Below are positions 45,000 through 45,804 of a stretch of 45,804 bases of DNA, in pieces (positions within the stretch are counted from its first letter, which is position 1; each line of letters opens with the position of its first letter). Source of the stretch: Nitrosomonas sp. (lineage in GTDB: Bacteria; Pseudomonadota; Gammaproteobacteria; Burkholderiales; Nitrosomonadaceae). The notes under the pieces were generated by a model that made no database searches, was not told the DNA's origin, and saw only the letters and a list, made by a program, of their open reading frames with translations. Made by a program: the position numbers and the translations under genes. Location of the stretch: positions 1 to 45,804 of the forward strand of contig BQJA01000017.1 in the NCBI GenBank assembly GCA_021604405.1. Reading direction: 5' to 3'.

Positions 45000-45803
45000 T
45001 TAGGCGGCTTCCTTGGTTTTGTAGAACTGTTCATGTAAATGTTTGTCGCTGGCAAATCTGTCTGCCCAGAAAACCAGCTCCAACGACCCATCCATATGTT
45101 CAAACAAGGTGGAACAGCTTTCCACCCAATCCCCGTCATTGCAATAGAGTATTGAGTTAATTTCCCTGACTTCCGCATGATGAATGTGCCCGCATACCAC
45201 GCCATCAACCCCCCGTTCTTTTGCTAAATGCGCCAGTGCTTCCTCGAAACTGCTAATATAACTCACCGCGTTTTTTACTTTCAATTTTAAATAAGCAGCC
45301 AGCGACCAATAGGAAAAACCAAGAAAGTTACGCATGCCATTGACATAGCGGTTAAGATACAGAAGCGTATCATAAGCGGCATTGCCAAGTTTCGCGATAA
45401 AGCGGCTGTGTTTGACGATAACATCAAACTCGTCACCGTGCAGCACCAGCAGTTTTTTCCCGTCCGCAGTGGTGTGTACGTAGTCCTGATGAATTTCGAT
45501 GTTGCCGAAAACATGCCCGACACAATCCCGCATGACTTCATCGTGATTACCGGGTACGTAGATGACTTTTGTACCATGCTTGGCTTTGCCCAAGATAGAT
45601 CGAATGACATTGGTATGATATTGCGGCCAGTAAACATTCTTTTTGATACTCCAGAAATCAACGATATCACCGACAAGAAACAGATAATCTGTCTCCACGG
45701 AATGCAAAAAATGCAGCAGGGCCTCTGCCTGGCAGCCACGGAAACCAAGGTGAATGTCCGAAATCCAGACACTCCTTACTTTGATTGGCGTTTTATTTTT
45801 CAT
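45000..45803 (-). CDS. LpxH-like metallophosphoesterase (UDP-2,3-diacylglucosamine diphosphatase family)
   Basis: A calcineurin-type phosphoesterase of 267 residues. Metal ligands are D16 and H18 (SDIHLG), D46 (GDIVD), N86 with GNHDE (85-89), H122 (LHGDEFD), and H206 and H208 (GHIHHA). This group is often annotated as UDP-2,3-diacylglucosamine diphosphatase, but it is longer than and clearly distinct from E. coli LpxH and its substrate is unproven. The start ATG 45803 lies one base from the window edge, so the gene is complete but its upstream context is missing. It is notable here because the lpxD, lpxA and lpxB genes are missing from their normal place near fabZ. Confidence 0.8.
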   Translation of the reverse strand: MKNKTPIKVRSVWISDIHLGFRGCQAEALLHFLHSVETDYLFLVGDIVDFWSIKKNVYWPQYHTNVIRSILGKAKHGTKVIYVPGNHDEVMRDCVGHVFGNIEIHQDYVHTTADGKKLLVLHGDEFDVIVKHSRFIAKLGNAAYDTLLYLNRYVNGMRNFLGFSYWSLAAYLKLKVKNAVSYISSFEEALAHLAKERGVDGVVCGHIHHAEVREINSILYCNDGDWVESCSTLFEHMDGSLELVFWADRFASDKHLHEQFYKTKEAA

Positions 45804-45804
45804 T

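Overview
The window reads as part of a betaproteobacterial chromosome. It most resembles an ammonia oxidiser of the Nitrosomonas group. This is inferred from gene order, protein character and the sulfur/redox gene set; no ammonia-oxidation gene lies inside the window, so the genus is not proven. Base composition is moderate (AT-rich gaps, mid-40s GC by eye). I saw no tRNA, rRNA, CRISPR array, prophage or intact insertion sequence.

Layout. (1) 1-1236: an AT-rich leader and an FNR-type oxygen regulator with the full Fe-S cysteine set, preceded by a perfect FNR box. (2) 1380-13245: the translation, isoprenoid, phospholipid and envelope block rpsB-tsf-pyrH-frr-uppS-cdsA-dxr-rseP-bamA-skp-fabZ-rnhB. 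The lpxD, lpxA and lpxB genes usually found inside this block are absent, and the remaining genes abut cleanly. (3) 13217-19135, minus strand: mutS, then cutA-dsbD-tlpA-like, a thiol-redox group. (4) 19376-24961: less characterised genes: a 63-residue membrane protein, a YiiX-like papain-fold hydrolase, zapD, a lipoprotein of the endonuclease/exonuclease/phosphatase superfamily, a 609-residue membrane protein with a glycine-zipper tail, a coding remnant and a DUF3293 protein. (5) 25017-40308: a c-type cytochrome, a CysB-type regulator and, divergently, the sulfate-assimilation and redox region: TSUP transporter, 76-residue protein, cysI, DUF934, APS-type cysH, cysD, cysN, a 1186-residue flavo-iron-sulfur protein, and the three-gene pntAa-pntAb-pntB transhydrogenase. 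(6) 40309-45804: a decayed HerA-like (DUF853) gene, a quinone-reductase-like gene, a hydroxyacid dehydrogenase, three related hairpin repeats, an unlisted 37-residue membrane microprotein with its own FNR promoter, a patatin-like lipase and an LpxH-like phosphatase.

How the genes fit together. CysDN activates sulfate to APS. CysH has the Cys-Cys/Cys-X2-Cys pattern of APS reductases, so no APS kinase is needed, and CysN has no kinase domain. CysI with the DUF934 protein reduces sulfite. No CysJ flavoprotein is present. The next large gene encodes, in one chain, a GltD/NfnL-like half (eight cysteines for two 4Fe-4S clusters and two nucleotide-binding folds) and a PyrK/NfnS-like half (flavin/NAD domain and a 2Fe-2S motif). 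With the proton-driven transhydrogenase beside it, this looks like an electron-supply module linking NADH, NADPH and a low-potential carrier to sulfite reduction. That link is inference, and it is the most interesting object in the window. The second is the pair of perfect FNR boxes, one before fnr itself and one at class II spacing before the 37-residue membrane protein.
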